NCBI GenBank assembly: GCA_016714085.1
Contig: JADJNW010000015.1
Span: 1 to 64,000 of the forward strand
Direction of reading: 5' to 3'
Length of the DNA: 64,000 nt
From: Saprospiraceae bacterium
GTDB lineage: Bacteria; Bacteroidota; Bacteroidia; Chitinophagales; Saprospiraceae
The position numbers and the translations under genes were made by a program. Shown here in pieces: positions 1 to 8,032 of the stretch (positions within the stretch are counted from its first letter, which is position 1; each line of letters begins with the position of its first letter). The notes beneath the pieces were generated by a model that worked only from the letters and a program-made list of their open reading frames with translations, had not been told where the DNA came from and searched no databases.

Positions 1-341
1 GGATTGGTGAGGAATTTTTTTGATTTTGCGGTCGCCATAATGATGATGAATTTCATCGCCTACATGAATGTCGCGCCCTGCATTTAAAGTACTATTGTTG
101 ATTATTTTGATTTCTTTTATGGTAGTGTGGAAATTGGCTTCATTGATATGGTCAATGTTGTATAGCTTTTCCGCAGCGTAAAAGTCTTTTGACCCTGGCG
201 TTCCATGAATTGCTTTAAATCAGTAAGGTTGTTATTGATGCTCTCTATTTTATCATCGTCTATTTTTAAGGTGATGGTGCTGTTACTCACATCTTGGAGG
301 ACGATGTTGTGGTTGCCGTGTATGTTGGAATGGTTTTGCAT
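1..341 (-). CDS. EAD-like N-terminus of a conflict-system protein, partial and frameshifted
   Basis: The gene runs off the left edge. From the ATG at 341 the protein begins with a short Gly/Asn/His-rich module (IHGNHNIVLQDVSNSTITL) and a helical stretch. This resembles the small adaptor modules that begin TIR, CHAT or NTPase effectors in Saprospiraceae. The reading frame breaks at about 193-195, where the CCC run seems one base short. Past it the other frame continues as AEKLYNIDHINEANFH and then GRDIHVGDEIHHHYGD. The AEKxYNIDxI segment also ends the neighbouring TIR-like gene, so the two are related in architecture. An ORF start at 452 is possible, but 341 begins exactly at the module. The effector domain would lie outside the window. 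Assignment to an EAD class is by resemblance only. Confidence 0.5.
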
Positions 342-585
342 AAATAAGGTTTTGGTTTTTTTCAAGTGTAGTTTGGGAAGATATGCTTTATTTTTATTGT
401 CTTCTAAATTGATGCTTTGTAACTTTTTGGCATCGCCCCAAAAAGTCACCAAAAAGGTCTAGGCAAATCAAACTCCTCCGTCGAACAGTGATTTGCCGGG
501 CAGCCGCCACGCAGTGGTATTTCAGAAACGCGATTTACAAATTAACAAATGTTGTATTTCATTGCAGGACGTGGACGTTGGGGTT

Positions 586-1149
586 TCAGGAAAAATCGGC
601 GTTGTCAATGCGGTCGATGTTGTAAATCTTTTCCGCGTTTTGGATGATGGTTCTATTGCTTTGTCCTTCCGGCTGTAAGAATTCTTTGAATTCCTTGGTT
701 TCCAATCGTTCCAGTTCTTTGTTGAATTGATTCCACAGGTCGTTGGCATCCATAAAAGGGCTGTAGAAATGATGAAATCGGATAGTTTTTGTTGAATTGC
801 GCCAAGCTATTATCAGTAGTTTCGGGCAGATTTTAAAATAGGTAAAAATGAATGGCTTTCGTGTGGATTGAAATTGACCGAATGCTTTTTCAAATTCTTC
901 GGCGGTGTACATACCTACTTTGGTATAAGCCAGCAGCACAAAGATATCGGCGGCTTGTACGAATTTGTTGTATTCGCTTTGCGAACCTTCGAGCGACATC
1001 CGCGCGGAAAGGTCTTCCCAAATATCCAAATGCAGAAATATGCCTCGGTCCCACCAGGCTTTGCATTTGCGATAGATTTCGATCTCGAAGCGTTCGCGTT
1101 CGGGCTTTAATTCATTCGAGGAAGCGAGGAAGAGCTTAATCTTTTTCAT
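586..1149 (-). CDS. TIR/DUF4062-like effector protein with compensated frameshifts
   Basis: The protein starts MKKIKLFLASSNELKPERE and has a TIR-like fold pattern: a first beta strand with a Ser-rich loop, a long helix, an Asp/Ala-rich strand (AADIFVLLAYTKVGMY) and a Glu-containing helix (AEEFEKAFGQF). That Glu could be the NADase-type catalytic Glu; this is inferred from position. Around 771-834 the translation turns to nonsense for about 20 residues. Restoring one base at each of three places (near 831-834, 786-790 and 771-778) gives a sensible sequence, so the three indels cancel. The C-terminus, NAEKIYNIDRIDNADFS, matches a segment in the gene to its left. The pair looks like a tandem of anti-phage or conflict effectors. 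Function is inferred from the fold resemblance. Confidence 0.55.
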   Translation of the reverse strand: MKKIKLFLASSNELKPERERFEIEIYRKCKAWWDRGIFLHLDIWEDLSARMSLEGSQSEYNKFVQAADIFVLLAYTKVGMYTAEEFEKAFGQFQSTRKPFIFTYFKICPKLLIIAWRNSTKTIRFHHFYSPFMDANDLWNQFNKELERLETKEFKEFLQPEGQSNRTIIQNAEKIYNIDRIDNADFS

Positions 1150-1199
1150 AGCTGTCGTTTTTGGGGCATAGAGTTGGTCGTATCTATGATGTTCAAAGA

Positions 1200-1690
1200 T
1201 AATGTTTTTTAATTGCGGCCTTTCGAGAGTTCTTCTTGTTTTTCGAGTATTGAATAATAGTTTTGGGGAGCCGGAAAGGGGGACCCCTTCCCCCCCCCCC
1301 CCCGGGGGGGGGTTGTTTGTCTGGTCCCCCCGGGGAAATGGTTGTTTGGGGGCCCCGGGGGGCGGGGGGGGGGGGGGGGGGGGGGCAACTCAAAAAAGGT
1401 ATATCGGCTCCATCATGGGAATTTGGGTCCAAATTTTTTATTTGTGGGGGGGGGGGTTTGTTTAAATTTTTTCGCTTTTGGTTCCTATCCCGTGGTGTGG
1501 GGAAAAGAAAAGATGGAGTTGAGTTTGAGTATTTGTTTAAATTTTTTTTTTGCACAAAAGGTATTGTTTTTAAAGTTCTCGGGGAAGGTTTCTTTTTTGT
1601 TGGGGGTCAATATTTGGCTCCGAGGTAAATTATTGTTTTTGTTTATGGGGGGGGAAAGGGAAAAAAAAAGGTTGGATGTCCCATAGGGAC
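1200..1690. other. G/C homopolymer tract, probable sequencing or assembly artefact
   Basis: This stretch contains runs of 10-20 or more C or G (about 1290-1400), several shorter G runs, and otherwise almost only G, T and A with C nearly absent. It resembles no gene. The Gly- and Pro-rich open frames on both strands are products of the homopolymers. The pattern fits loss of signal read as G in two-colour chemistry, or a badly polished junction. Normal-looking sequence returns at about 1678 with the small palindrome GTCCC-ATA-GGGAC (1678-1690). Confidence 0.7.
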
Positions 1691-1756
1691 TAAACTTTCA
1701 TAAAAGTATAAGCCCAAAAAAGCTTGGCAATACTTCTCATCTCAAATACCGCTTCC

Positions 1757-1764
1757 TACCTTTG
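1757..1764 (+). promoter_or_regulatory. Candidate -7 promoter box for psd
   Basis: TACCTTTG matches the Bacteroidota -7 consensus TAnnTTTG and lies 24 bases before the psd start. No good -33 TTTG box is seen at 19-21 bases upstream, so this is tentative. Confidence 0.35.
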
Positions 1765-1787
1765 CAATAGCATTAAATAAACTTTAT

Positions 1788-2440
1788 ATGAATATCCACC
1801 GCGAAGGACGCACGATTATAGCGATTACGATTGGCATTTGTATCTTATTGATTGCATTGGGTAATTTGTTGTTGCCGGAGTTTTGGGCTTGGTTTATCAT
1901 GGGTGGCTTGACGGTGTTCTTGGTATTTGTAGTGCAGTTTTTCGCAACCCGAAGCGCCTGATTCTAAGCTCGATAATCATCTTGTCTATGCGCCCGCGGA
2001 TGGAAAAAGTGGTGGTGATCGAAGTTGCGGAAGAATTGGAGTACTTTAAAGATAAGCGTTTGCAGGTATCTATTTTTATGTCGCCGATGAATGTGCACGT
2101 CAATCGAAATCCGGTGGGCGGCGTGGTGCAATATTATGAATATCATCCCGGAAAATATTTAGTTGCCTGGCATCCAAAGTCTTCTACCGAAAACGAGCGT
2201 ACAACGGTGGTGATCAACAATGGTAAAACCGATATTTTGATTCGACAAATAGCGGGCGCAGTGGCGCGACGCATTATCAATTATTTGCAAGTCGGGCAGC
2301 AGGTAGCGCAGGGCGGCGAAATGGGCTTTATTCGTTTTGGTTCGCGGGTGGATTTGTTTTTGCCGTTGGATGCTAAGATTGAAGTGAAAATCGGGCAAGC
2401 GGTGAAAGGAAATGTGGATGTGATTGCAAAATTGAATTGA
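1788..2440 (+). CDS. psd: Phosphatidylserine decarboxylase proenzyme
   Basis: Converts phosphatidylserine to phosphatidylethanolamine at the inner membrane. The ATG at 1788 opens MNIHREGRTIIAI, followed by two hydrophobic segments, which is the short archaeal-type Psd layout of about 215 residues. Conserved blocks include FMSPMNVHVNRNPVGG, YHPGKYLVAWHPKSSTENER and, near the C-terminus, IRFGSRVDLFLP. The Gly-Ser in this last block is the self-cleavage site that makes the pyruvoyl group. Three small indels disturb the frame: a missing T in the run at 1938-1942, a missing C near 1957-1958, and an extra A in the run at 2003-2007. Correcting them restores FRNP and the family block YAPADGK. An enzyme this conserved is unlikely to have decayed in this way, so I read these as sequence errors. 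Confidence 0.85.
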
Positions 2441-2543
2441 AATAGAATTGTTCCATAAGAAGATTGTGAATTATTTCTGCAAATGATAAGCAATTAGTAA
2501 AGATTTAAGAAGGTTTAAAGTTTTATATTAAAATTCAGTTTAT

Positions 2544-3659
2544 TTAAGCCTCCTGCCAAACGATTGCTCCATCTTTATCAATATATGCCCATTGCCCATT
2601 GGTTTCTGTCCAAGCCAAGCCGTCGCGGAAAGGAATGACGTTGTTAAATTGAGGTGGGATAATAATTTTTCCAGTTTTATTTACAAAACCCCAGCGATCT
2701 TTGATTTTAATTGGCGCAAGCCCTTCACTAAAAATGCCAGCATCATCAAATTGAAAATCAATGACTTGTTTGCCTTTTTTGTCAATGAAACCAAAATTGG
2801 TAGCCTTTTTCACAGGCGCGAGTCCTTCGCTGAAATCTCCAGCATAAGTGTATTGCGGCTTTATAATTATTTCACCTTCGGTATTTACAAAGCCATAATA
2901 TTTATCTTGCATAATAATCGCCAATCCATCAGAAAATTCGCCGTAAGGCTCGTTATTTGGAATATCAAATTGCGGTTCGAGTAAAATTTCGCTGAAGCGA
3001 TGCACCAATCCCCATTGTCTGCCAAGCCGCACTGGCGCTACATCGCCTTGAAAGGAGAAACATTCATCAAAAGGTAAAAGCATTATAATCGTTCCTGCGG
3101 TATCCATATAAGCCCAGCCTTCGTCCAACTTTACTGCGGCAAGCCCTTCGGAAAAAACGTCAGCAAAAGCAAATTGAGGTGGAATCGCAAATTCTCCTTG
3201 CGGATTGATATAACCCCAACGCCCGCCGAGGCGCACTGGCGCGAGCCCTTCACTGAATTCACCTGCTTCTTCAAATTGTGGTTCGATGGCAAGATTTCCA
3301 TTTACATTCAAATAGCCCCAACGGCGCACCAATTGCACCGGAGCAAGTCCTTCACTAAAATAACCGACGTAATTGAACAAACGCTTCATCAACAGTCGGC
3401 CGAGCTTGTCCATCGGTACCAATTTATCATTCAATAAGACTCTTGAAAAACCATTATAAAAATCTTCGGCGTCCAGGAATTGAGGTTCGATCATGATTTC
3501 ACCTTGGCTATTCATAAAACCATAGTGCCCGCGCTCACGGATGCGAAAAAGTGGTTGGTTGAGGTCAAAAGCATCCTTGCCCGTTCCGTTGGCGGATTGG
3601 AACAGCGAGAGTTGGCTTTGAGTCTGTGTGGATGGTCGGTGAGTATTTGATTTAGCCAT
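2544..3659 (-). CDS. WG-repeat protein
   Basis: A 371-residue protein built almost entirely of WG (KWG) repeats of about 40-45 residues. Each carries the pattern W/YGxxNxxGxxxIxPQFxxAxxFSEGLAPV. Eight or nine units are visible from residue 40 to the C-terminus, the last ending GQWAYIDKDG. There is no signal peptide or membrane segment. WG repeats probably form a beta-solenoid or propeller used for protein contacts. They are common and fast-evolving in Bacteroidota, and no reaction can be assigned. The gene stands alone, convergent to psd. Confidence 0.85.
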   Translation of the reverse strand: MAKSNTHRPSTQTQSQLSLFQSANGTGKDAFDLNQPLFRIRERGHYGFMNSQGEIMIEPQFLDAEDFYNGFSRVLLNDKLVPMDKLGRLLMKRLFNYVGYFSEGLAPVQLVRRWGYLNVNGNLAIEPQFEEAGEFSEGLAPVRLGGRWGYINPQGEFAIPPQFAFADVFSEGLAAVKLDEGWAYMDTAGTIIMLLPFDECFSFQGDVAPVRLGRQWGLVHRFSEILLEPQFDIPNNEPYGEFSDGLAIIMQDKYYGFVNTEGEIIIKPQYTYAGDFSEGLAPVKKATNFGFIDKKGKQVIDFQFDDAGIFSEGLAPIKIKDRWGFVNKTGKIIIPPQFNNVIPFRDGLAWTETNGQWAYIDKDGAIVWQEA

Positions 3660-3862
3660 TGCGATGCGAAGATAAGTTTTTTTGTTTTGAAGTTGGAGGT
3701 TTGGGAGTTTGGAGGTTTTTGGTTTGGCGATTTTGAAAATTTGTATTAAAATTTAAACAAAAAGTTTGATAAATTTGCAAAATGTATCGGCGTGCCTTCC
3801 CTTAGGGATGACTATGTCATGGCCGCCGTCAGATTTGAATCAAAGATCAGCGATTTTCGACA

Positions 3863-4294
3863 ATGCCAATGCGAGCAGATTTTCCCACAGCAGACTCTGA
3901 TTACTTGGGCGGCGAATGCGACGGCTACGAGTACCGTACTGTTTTCGCTGGTTCCAGTCTGGAAAATAGTTATCGCATGATTCGGGAATTTCTGAAAGAA
4001 GAAGGGTACAGCGATGTGCCGATACCAAAGGATGCAGAAGAATTATTACTATTTCGCTTGCCTACGCGCAATCGACAGATTCTACTATTTGAAGATAATG
4101 GTTATGTGCATAATCCTGTGAAAATCTTGTTTCCGATGGATCGTCGCAAGCGTACGACGTTAATTTTATGTTTGTATAATGAAAATGATCCCCAACATTT
4201 ATTGAGGTTTCATCGGGTATTAGAAAGAAGAAAGGAAGATTTGGAGATCAGGAAACTTGGGGAAGAGGGGATTAATCGTGAAATGAGTGAATAA
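3863..4294 (+). CDS. Conserved-looking hypothetical protein, 143 aa
   Basis: I do not recognise a family. The protein is soluble, with no signal peptide or membrane helix. It has a helix with SYRMIREFLKEEGY, then beta-like LLLFRLPTRNRQILLFEDNGY, a strand rich in RRKRTTLILCLYNE, and a charged helical C-terminus. Codon use matches neighbouring genes, and the frame stays open where the other frames do not, so it is probably real. The start at 3863 is the first ATG in frame. It lies between the divergent WG-repeat gene and the DUF1573 gene. Confidence 0.55.
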   Translation: MPMRADFPTADSDYLGGECDGYEYRTVFAGSSLENSYRMIREFLKEEGYSDVPIPKDAEELLLFRLPTRNRQILLFEDNGYVHNPVKILFPMDRRKRTTLILCLYNENDPQHLLRFHRVLERRKEDLEIRKLGEEGINREMSE

Positions 4295-4429
4295 ATTATT
4301 GACGATTGATTATTTTTCAGTATTTTGAAAATCAATGATTTATAATGAAAAAAGTTGGGTTTGTTTTGGCGCAAGTGAATAATTTGCATAATTTTTCGTT
4401 TCAAAAGGCGAATCGAATATAAAATCATT

Positions 4430-4801
4430 ATGTTGGCTTTAGCTATTTATTTTATTTCATTTGTATCTTATTTTCAATCAGATTTTTCTGACATCATAGA
4501 ATGGCAAGCGGAAACCGAATATGAGTTTGGCGATATTGCTTTGGGCGAGCCGGTGCAACATACCTTCACTTTCAAAAATTTGAGCGACGAGCCGATTGTG
4601 ATTGACAACGTGCGTACTTCCTGCGGTTGTACGGGTTCGACTTGGGTGCAAGCGCCTGTAATGCCTGATTCGACGGGTACAATCGTATTAGAATACGACG
4701 CTGCGCTTCCCGGGTATTTCCGAAAATATGCAAGGGTATTTTTTAATCATCAGCGAAAAGCAGAAAAACTCTGGGTGACGGGCTTTGTTTTGGCAGAATA
4801 A
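4430..4801 (+). CDS. DUF1573 domain protein, exported
   Basis: A 123-residue protein with an N-terminal hydrophobic segment (residues 1-17) followed by one DUF1573 domain. The family pattern is clear: EYEFGDIALGEPVQHTFTFKN, then SCGCTGSTW with the paired cysteines, then GTIVLEYDAALPGYFRKYARVFFN. These Ig-like domains occur in periplasmic or surface proteins of Bacteroidota, and their function is unknown. The signal segment lacks a clear cleavage motif. It precedes the signal peptidase gene by about 190 bases. Confidence 0.8.
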   Translation: MLALAIYFISFVSYFQSDFSDIIEWQAETEYEFGDIALGEPVQHTFTFKNLSDEPIVIDNVRTSCGCTGSTWVQAPVMPDSTGTIVLEYDAALPGYFRKYARVFFNHQRKAEKLWVTGFVLAE

Positions 4802-4939
4802 TTCCATTTTGGTCGAGAAAAGCTTCGCGCTTGTCCAATCTACTGTAGCCTTATTCTTTTCTCACCAGCTTTTTCATTTATATTTGCAGGCCTTAGCATT
4901 TGATAAACCGCAAAATGTAAAAGTCGAATAAGATTTTGT

Positions 4940-4970
4940 TTTGGGGTTCAGCATCAATAAGTTATTTTTG
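4940..4970 (+). promoter_or_regulatory. Bacteroidota-type promoter of lepB
   Basis: TTTG at 4940-4943 and TATTTTTG at 4963-4970 are separated by 19 bases. This matches the -33 TTTG and -7 TAnnTTTG boxes of the Bacteroidota primary sigma factor. A transcript would start near 4976, leaving a leader of about 18 bases before the ATG at 4994. Confidence 0.6.
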
Positions 4971-4993
4971 ACTTTTCTTTAAAAATTGTATAA

Positions 4994-6634
4994 ATGAGTA
5001 TCCTCATTTTCTTGATAATCAGCTATATACTTTTAAGCATCAGCTTATATTTTCTCTTTCCGAAAATTGGAGAAGCAGGTTGGAAAGGCTTGGTGCCCGG
5101 GCTTAATTTTGTCGTTTGGGCCAAAGGGGTAGGGCGCAGTCCCTGGCACGCTGCGTGGATGCTTTTTCCGATCGTCAACTTCTTTATATATGCTGGCTTG
5201 GCTATTGATATGGTGCGTTCGTTCCGGCATTATACTTTTTGGGAAAGCTTACTATCCGTGATTGCTACGCCGTTTTTCTTCTTTTATCTGGCTTTTACTG
5301 AAAAAGAAAAATATGATGGTCCGACTTTAATAAAAGAACGTGAGTTTCGGAAGCAATTGCAGGAAGCCAAAGCTAACAACAACAAAAAGCAATTGAGCAA
5401 GCTTGAAGCTGCGAATCCTTATAAAAAAACACAGCTCCGCGAATGGGCGGAAGCCATTATTTTCGCGGTTTTTGCGGCGGCTTTTATTCGGATGTTTTTG
5501 ATCGAAGCCTACGTGATTCCTACTTCTTCGATGGAGGATTCCTTGTTGGTGGGTGATTTTTTGTTTGTAAGCAAAGCGCATTATGGCATTCGCACACCAA
5601 TGACGGTTGTGCAAGTCCCCTTATTTCACAATCGTTTTGGCGCGGGCGGCGGTCGAGGTATTATGAAATTATTGAAAGTGATTGAAGGTGAAACTTATTT
5701 GGAAAAACCGAGTTTGCCCTATTATCGTTTGCCGGCAATAGAAAGTATTGACCGAAACGATCTTATTGTATTCAATTATCCTGAAGGCGACAGCGTATAT
5801 GTATTCCCTGACCGTACCTGGAGTGTCCACGATTATCGTCGAAATAGTATTCCTGCGCCTTATGCACAGCAAATCAAAACCGGACGCAAGAAACTCGTCA
5901 CGCGCCCAATGGATAAAAAAGATCACTATATAAAGCGTTGTGTAGCAGTGGGTGGCGATTCAATTATGATTCGTGACCGTCAATTATTCGTCAATGGTAA
6001 GCCTGCGAAGAATCCATCCAAAATGGAATTTATGCATTCTGTGGAAATCCCGGAAGGCGTAACGATCAATACGCGTAATTTCTCGGATTGGGGCATCTCT
6101 ACCGAAGACTTGGTGAGCGCTAATTCCAACCCGATGATCTTCATCCTGACCGATGAGCAAAAACAGAAAATCCAGGCGATGGATGCGGGCATCAAAATTG
6201 ATTACCTGGACATGGCGCGCGTCTCTGGCGGCGACAAGCTTTTTCCGCATGACCCGAATAGAACCGAAGGCTGGACGGTAGATAATTATGGCCCGATCTG
6301 GGTGCCGAAAAAGGGCATTACCATTGACTTGACGCCTGAAAATATTGCGCTGTATCGCCGTACCATTGATGTGTACGAAGGCAATGATTTTGCGGAACGC
6401 GACGGTAAATTTTTCATAAATGGAAAAGAAACCAACCGTTATACCTTCAAAATGAATTACTTCTGGGCAATGGGCGATAATCGTCACAACTCCGAAGACT
6501 CGCGCGTATGGGGCTTCGTGCCGGAAGATCATATCGTGGGTAAGCCTTTATTTATTTGGTTTTCACTCAAAGAAGGGCAATTGGCTAAAGGCATCAACTG
6601 GAAGCGAATATTTACTTCTGCTGCCAAAAAATAA
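4994..6634 (+). CDS. lepB: Signal peptidase I with extended N-terminus
   Basis: Cleaves signal peptides of exported proteins at the inner membrane. Residues 1-105 form a membrane region with several hydrophobic helices (DUF5684-like), and a charged linker (111-150) follows. The peptidase begins with a membrane helix at about 151-172. The catalytic Ser is S179 in the block PTSSM, and the general-base Lys is K314 in DHYIKRCVAVGGD. The C-terminal box MGDNRHNSEDSR is at 493-504. At 546 residues it is about twice the size of E. coli-type minimal forms, because of the N-terminal membrane part and a long insertion between K314 and the last box. Both features are usual in Bacteroidota. The palindrome at 6657-6692 follows the stop closely and may end the transcript. 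Confidence 0.95.
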   Translation: MSILIFLIISYILLSISLYFLFPKIGEAGWKGLVPGLNFVVWAKGVGRSPWHAAWMLFPIVNFFIYAGLAIDMVRSFRHYTFWESLLSVIATPFFFFYLAFTEKEKYDGPTLIKEREFRKQLQEAKANNNKKQLSKLEAANPYKKTQLREWAEAIIFAVFAAAFIRMFLIEAYVIPTSSMEDSLLVGDFLFVSKAHYGIRTPMTVVQVPLFHNRFGAGGGRGIMKLLKVIEGETYLEKPSLPYYRLPAIESIDRNDLIVFNYPEGDSVYVFPDRTWSVHDYRRNSIPAPYAQQIKTGRKKLVTRPMDKKDHYIKRCVAVGGDSIMIRDRQLFVNGKPAKNPSKMEFMHSVEIPEGVTINTRNFSDWGISTEDLVSANSNPMIFILTDEQKQKIQAMDAGIKIDYLDMARVSGGDKLFPHDPNRTEGWTVDNYGPIWVPKKGITIDLTPENIALYRRTIDVYEGNDFAERDGKFFINGKETNRYTFKMNYFWAMGDNRHNSEDSRVWGFVPEDHIVGKPLFIWFSLKEGQLAKGINWKRIFTSAAKK

Positions 6635-6656
6635 TATTGCAAAAATATATTCTGTA

Positions 6657-6692
6657 TTCAATAGCCCAGCGTTTAAACGTTGGGCTATTGAA
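6657..6692. repeat. Palindrome with central GTTTAAAC, possible terminator
   Basis: A 36-base palindrome with one G.T wobble: arms TTCAATAGCCCA(G/A)CG around the core TTTAAA. It begins 22 bases after the lepB stop. It belongs to the family also seen at 18779-18811 and 39026-39055. It could fold as a strong hairpin in either transcript direction. Confidence 0.8.
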
Positions 6693-6707
6693 ATATCCGC
6701 CATTGCG

Positions 6708-6725
6708 AAACCGTTTTAACGGTTT
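6708..6725. repeat. Short palindrome AAACCGTT-TT-AACGGTTT
   Basis: An 18-base inverted repeat 15 bases after the larger palindrome. Its context, attgcg before and gataatcaa after, is nearly the reverse complement of the context of the short palindrome at 38991-39008. This indicates a shared composite element. Confidence 0.7.
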
Positions 6726-6928
6726 GATAATCAAGTCTTTCGAGTGTAGTTTTATCCCCGTCGAGATGAAAATTTGGAATCCCTAATATTTGTAAATTTT
6801 GTCAAAATTCGACGCAATTGCTGATTTTCTGTTAAAATGGAATTTTTATTTTAAATTTGACTTGACTTTATAACTGGGCTTATCGGTTAGCACCCAATCA
6901 TCAAAGGCCCTCATAAAATCCAACTTCC

Positions 6929-7873
6929 ATGTTCAAGCAAATCATTGAAGCAATCAAATCTTTATTTAAATCCTTATTTGGCGGTAGCAAAAAAGAATCC
7001 GGGCAACCTCAACCTCGCCCAATCCCTGATGACACGGGCTTCCCGAAAGACGCGATGGAAGTAGCGAAAGATACAATCGTCACCGTCAATGAAATGGATA
7101 TTTTGCTCAATCCGCCTGCCAAAGCAGATGAGGATTTTGACAAAGACATGTTTGATGAACAGCCTGCAACGCCTGCTACTCCAACAGCGCCTACGCCACA
7201 AGCGGATGTCCCAACAAAACCAACGGAAACGCCAACAGCGGACACTTCCAAACATAAGCCTCGTTACTTGTGGTGCTTTGATAATGGACACGGCGAAGCC
7301 ACGCCTGGCAAGCGTTCTCCGTTGTTTGACGATGGCAAAACCCGTTTTTTTGAATACGAATTCAATCGGGATATTGTAAAAAGAATTATGACCAAATTGG
7401 ATAAAGAAGGTGTAAAATATTATAATGTGGTGCCGGAGGTAGAAGGAGATATTTCGCTCAAAGTGCGTGTAACCCGCGCCAATACTAAGAAGTCGGACTT
7501 GCCGAAATTATACATTTCCGTGCATTCCAATGCTTCTCCGGTGAATGGCGACAGCACCAAAGTGTGGGCAGTGCCTGGGGCCAAAGGCATCGAGACCTGG
7601 CATCATGATTCGAGCGCAAAAAGTAAAAAAATGGCAGCGGTTTTTCAAAAACATTTAATCGAAAAAACCGGTTTTGTAAATCGCAATTTGAAAACAACCA
7701 AGCAGACCGCTTTGTACGTTCTGGTTTATACGAGTATGCCTGCTATTCTTACCGAAAATGGATTTTACAATACTAAATCGGAGGCAGCTGAACTGATGAA
7801 AGACACGGTACGCCAAAAAATTGCCGATGCCCATATCGAAGCGATTATGGAAATCGAGAAAAACGGATTGTAA
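6929..7873 (+). CDS. N-acetylmuramoyl-L-alanine amidase (Amidase_3)
   Basis: Hydrolyses the amide bond between N-acetylmuramic acid and L-alanine in peptidoglycan. The first ~110 residues are an amphipathic start and a low-complexity Pro/Thr/Ala linker. The catalytic domain follows: zinc ligands in DNGHG, EYEFNRD and SVHSNAS, and the catalytic Glu in AILTENGFYN. All the metal-binding and catalytic residues of the family are present. There is no clear Sec signal peptide, so either export uses the amphipathic N-terminus or the enzyme acts after lysis or uptake. Phage- or contact-related roles are possible. It is a single gene followed by an AT-rich gap. Confidence 0.88.
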   Translation: MFKQIIEAIKSLFKSLFGGSKKESGQPQPRPIPDDTGFPKDAMEVAKDTIVTVNEMDILLNPPAKADEDFDKDMFDEQPATPATPTAPTPQADVPTKPTETPTADTSKHKPRYLWCFDNGHGEATPGKRSPLFDDGKTRFFEYEFNRDIVKRIMTKLDKEGVKYYNVVPEVEGDISLKVRVTRANTKKSDLPKLYISVHSNASPVNGDSTKVWAVPGAKGIETWHHDSSAKSKKMAAVFQKHLIEKTGFVNRNLKTTKQTALYVLVYTSMPAILTENGFYNTKSEAAELMKDTVRQKIADAHIEAIMEIEKNGL

Positions 7874-7958
7874 TAAAAGATTAATGATTTTGTAATATTA
7901 TTTATATTGATGTAAATAATATAAATTATTATTAAACTGTGAATTATATAAAATCTAT

Positions 7959-7966
7959 TAGGTTTG
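7959..7966 (+). promoter_or_regulatory. Candidate -7 promoter box for the exported hydrolase
   Basis: TAGGTTTG fits the TAnnTTTG consensus and lies 67 bases before the start at 8033. No convincing -33 box is visible. Confidence 0.35.
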
Positions 7967-8032
7967 GCAAAGAGATTAATGTATTGAAATTTTAATTTAC
8001 TATTTATTTTTTGAAAAGAAAATGTAATAAAA

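Noticed and set aside
1193..1686. Pro/Gly-rich ORFs on both strands at 1.2-1.7 kb as candidate novel proteins
   Set aside because: They arise from G and C homopolymer runs that look artefactual; no signal, domain or sensible codon use.
4879..4886. TATATTTG as the lepB promoter
   Set aside because: No matching -33 box at the right distance; the TTTG/TATTTTTG pair at 4940-4970 fits better and lies closer to the start.
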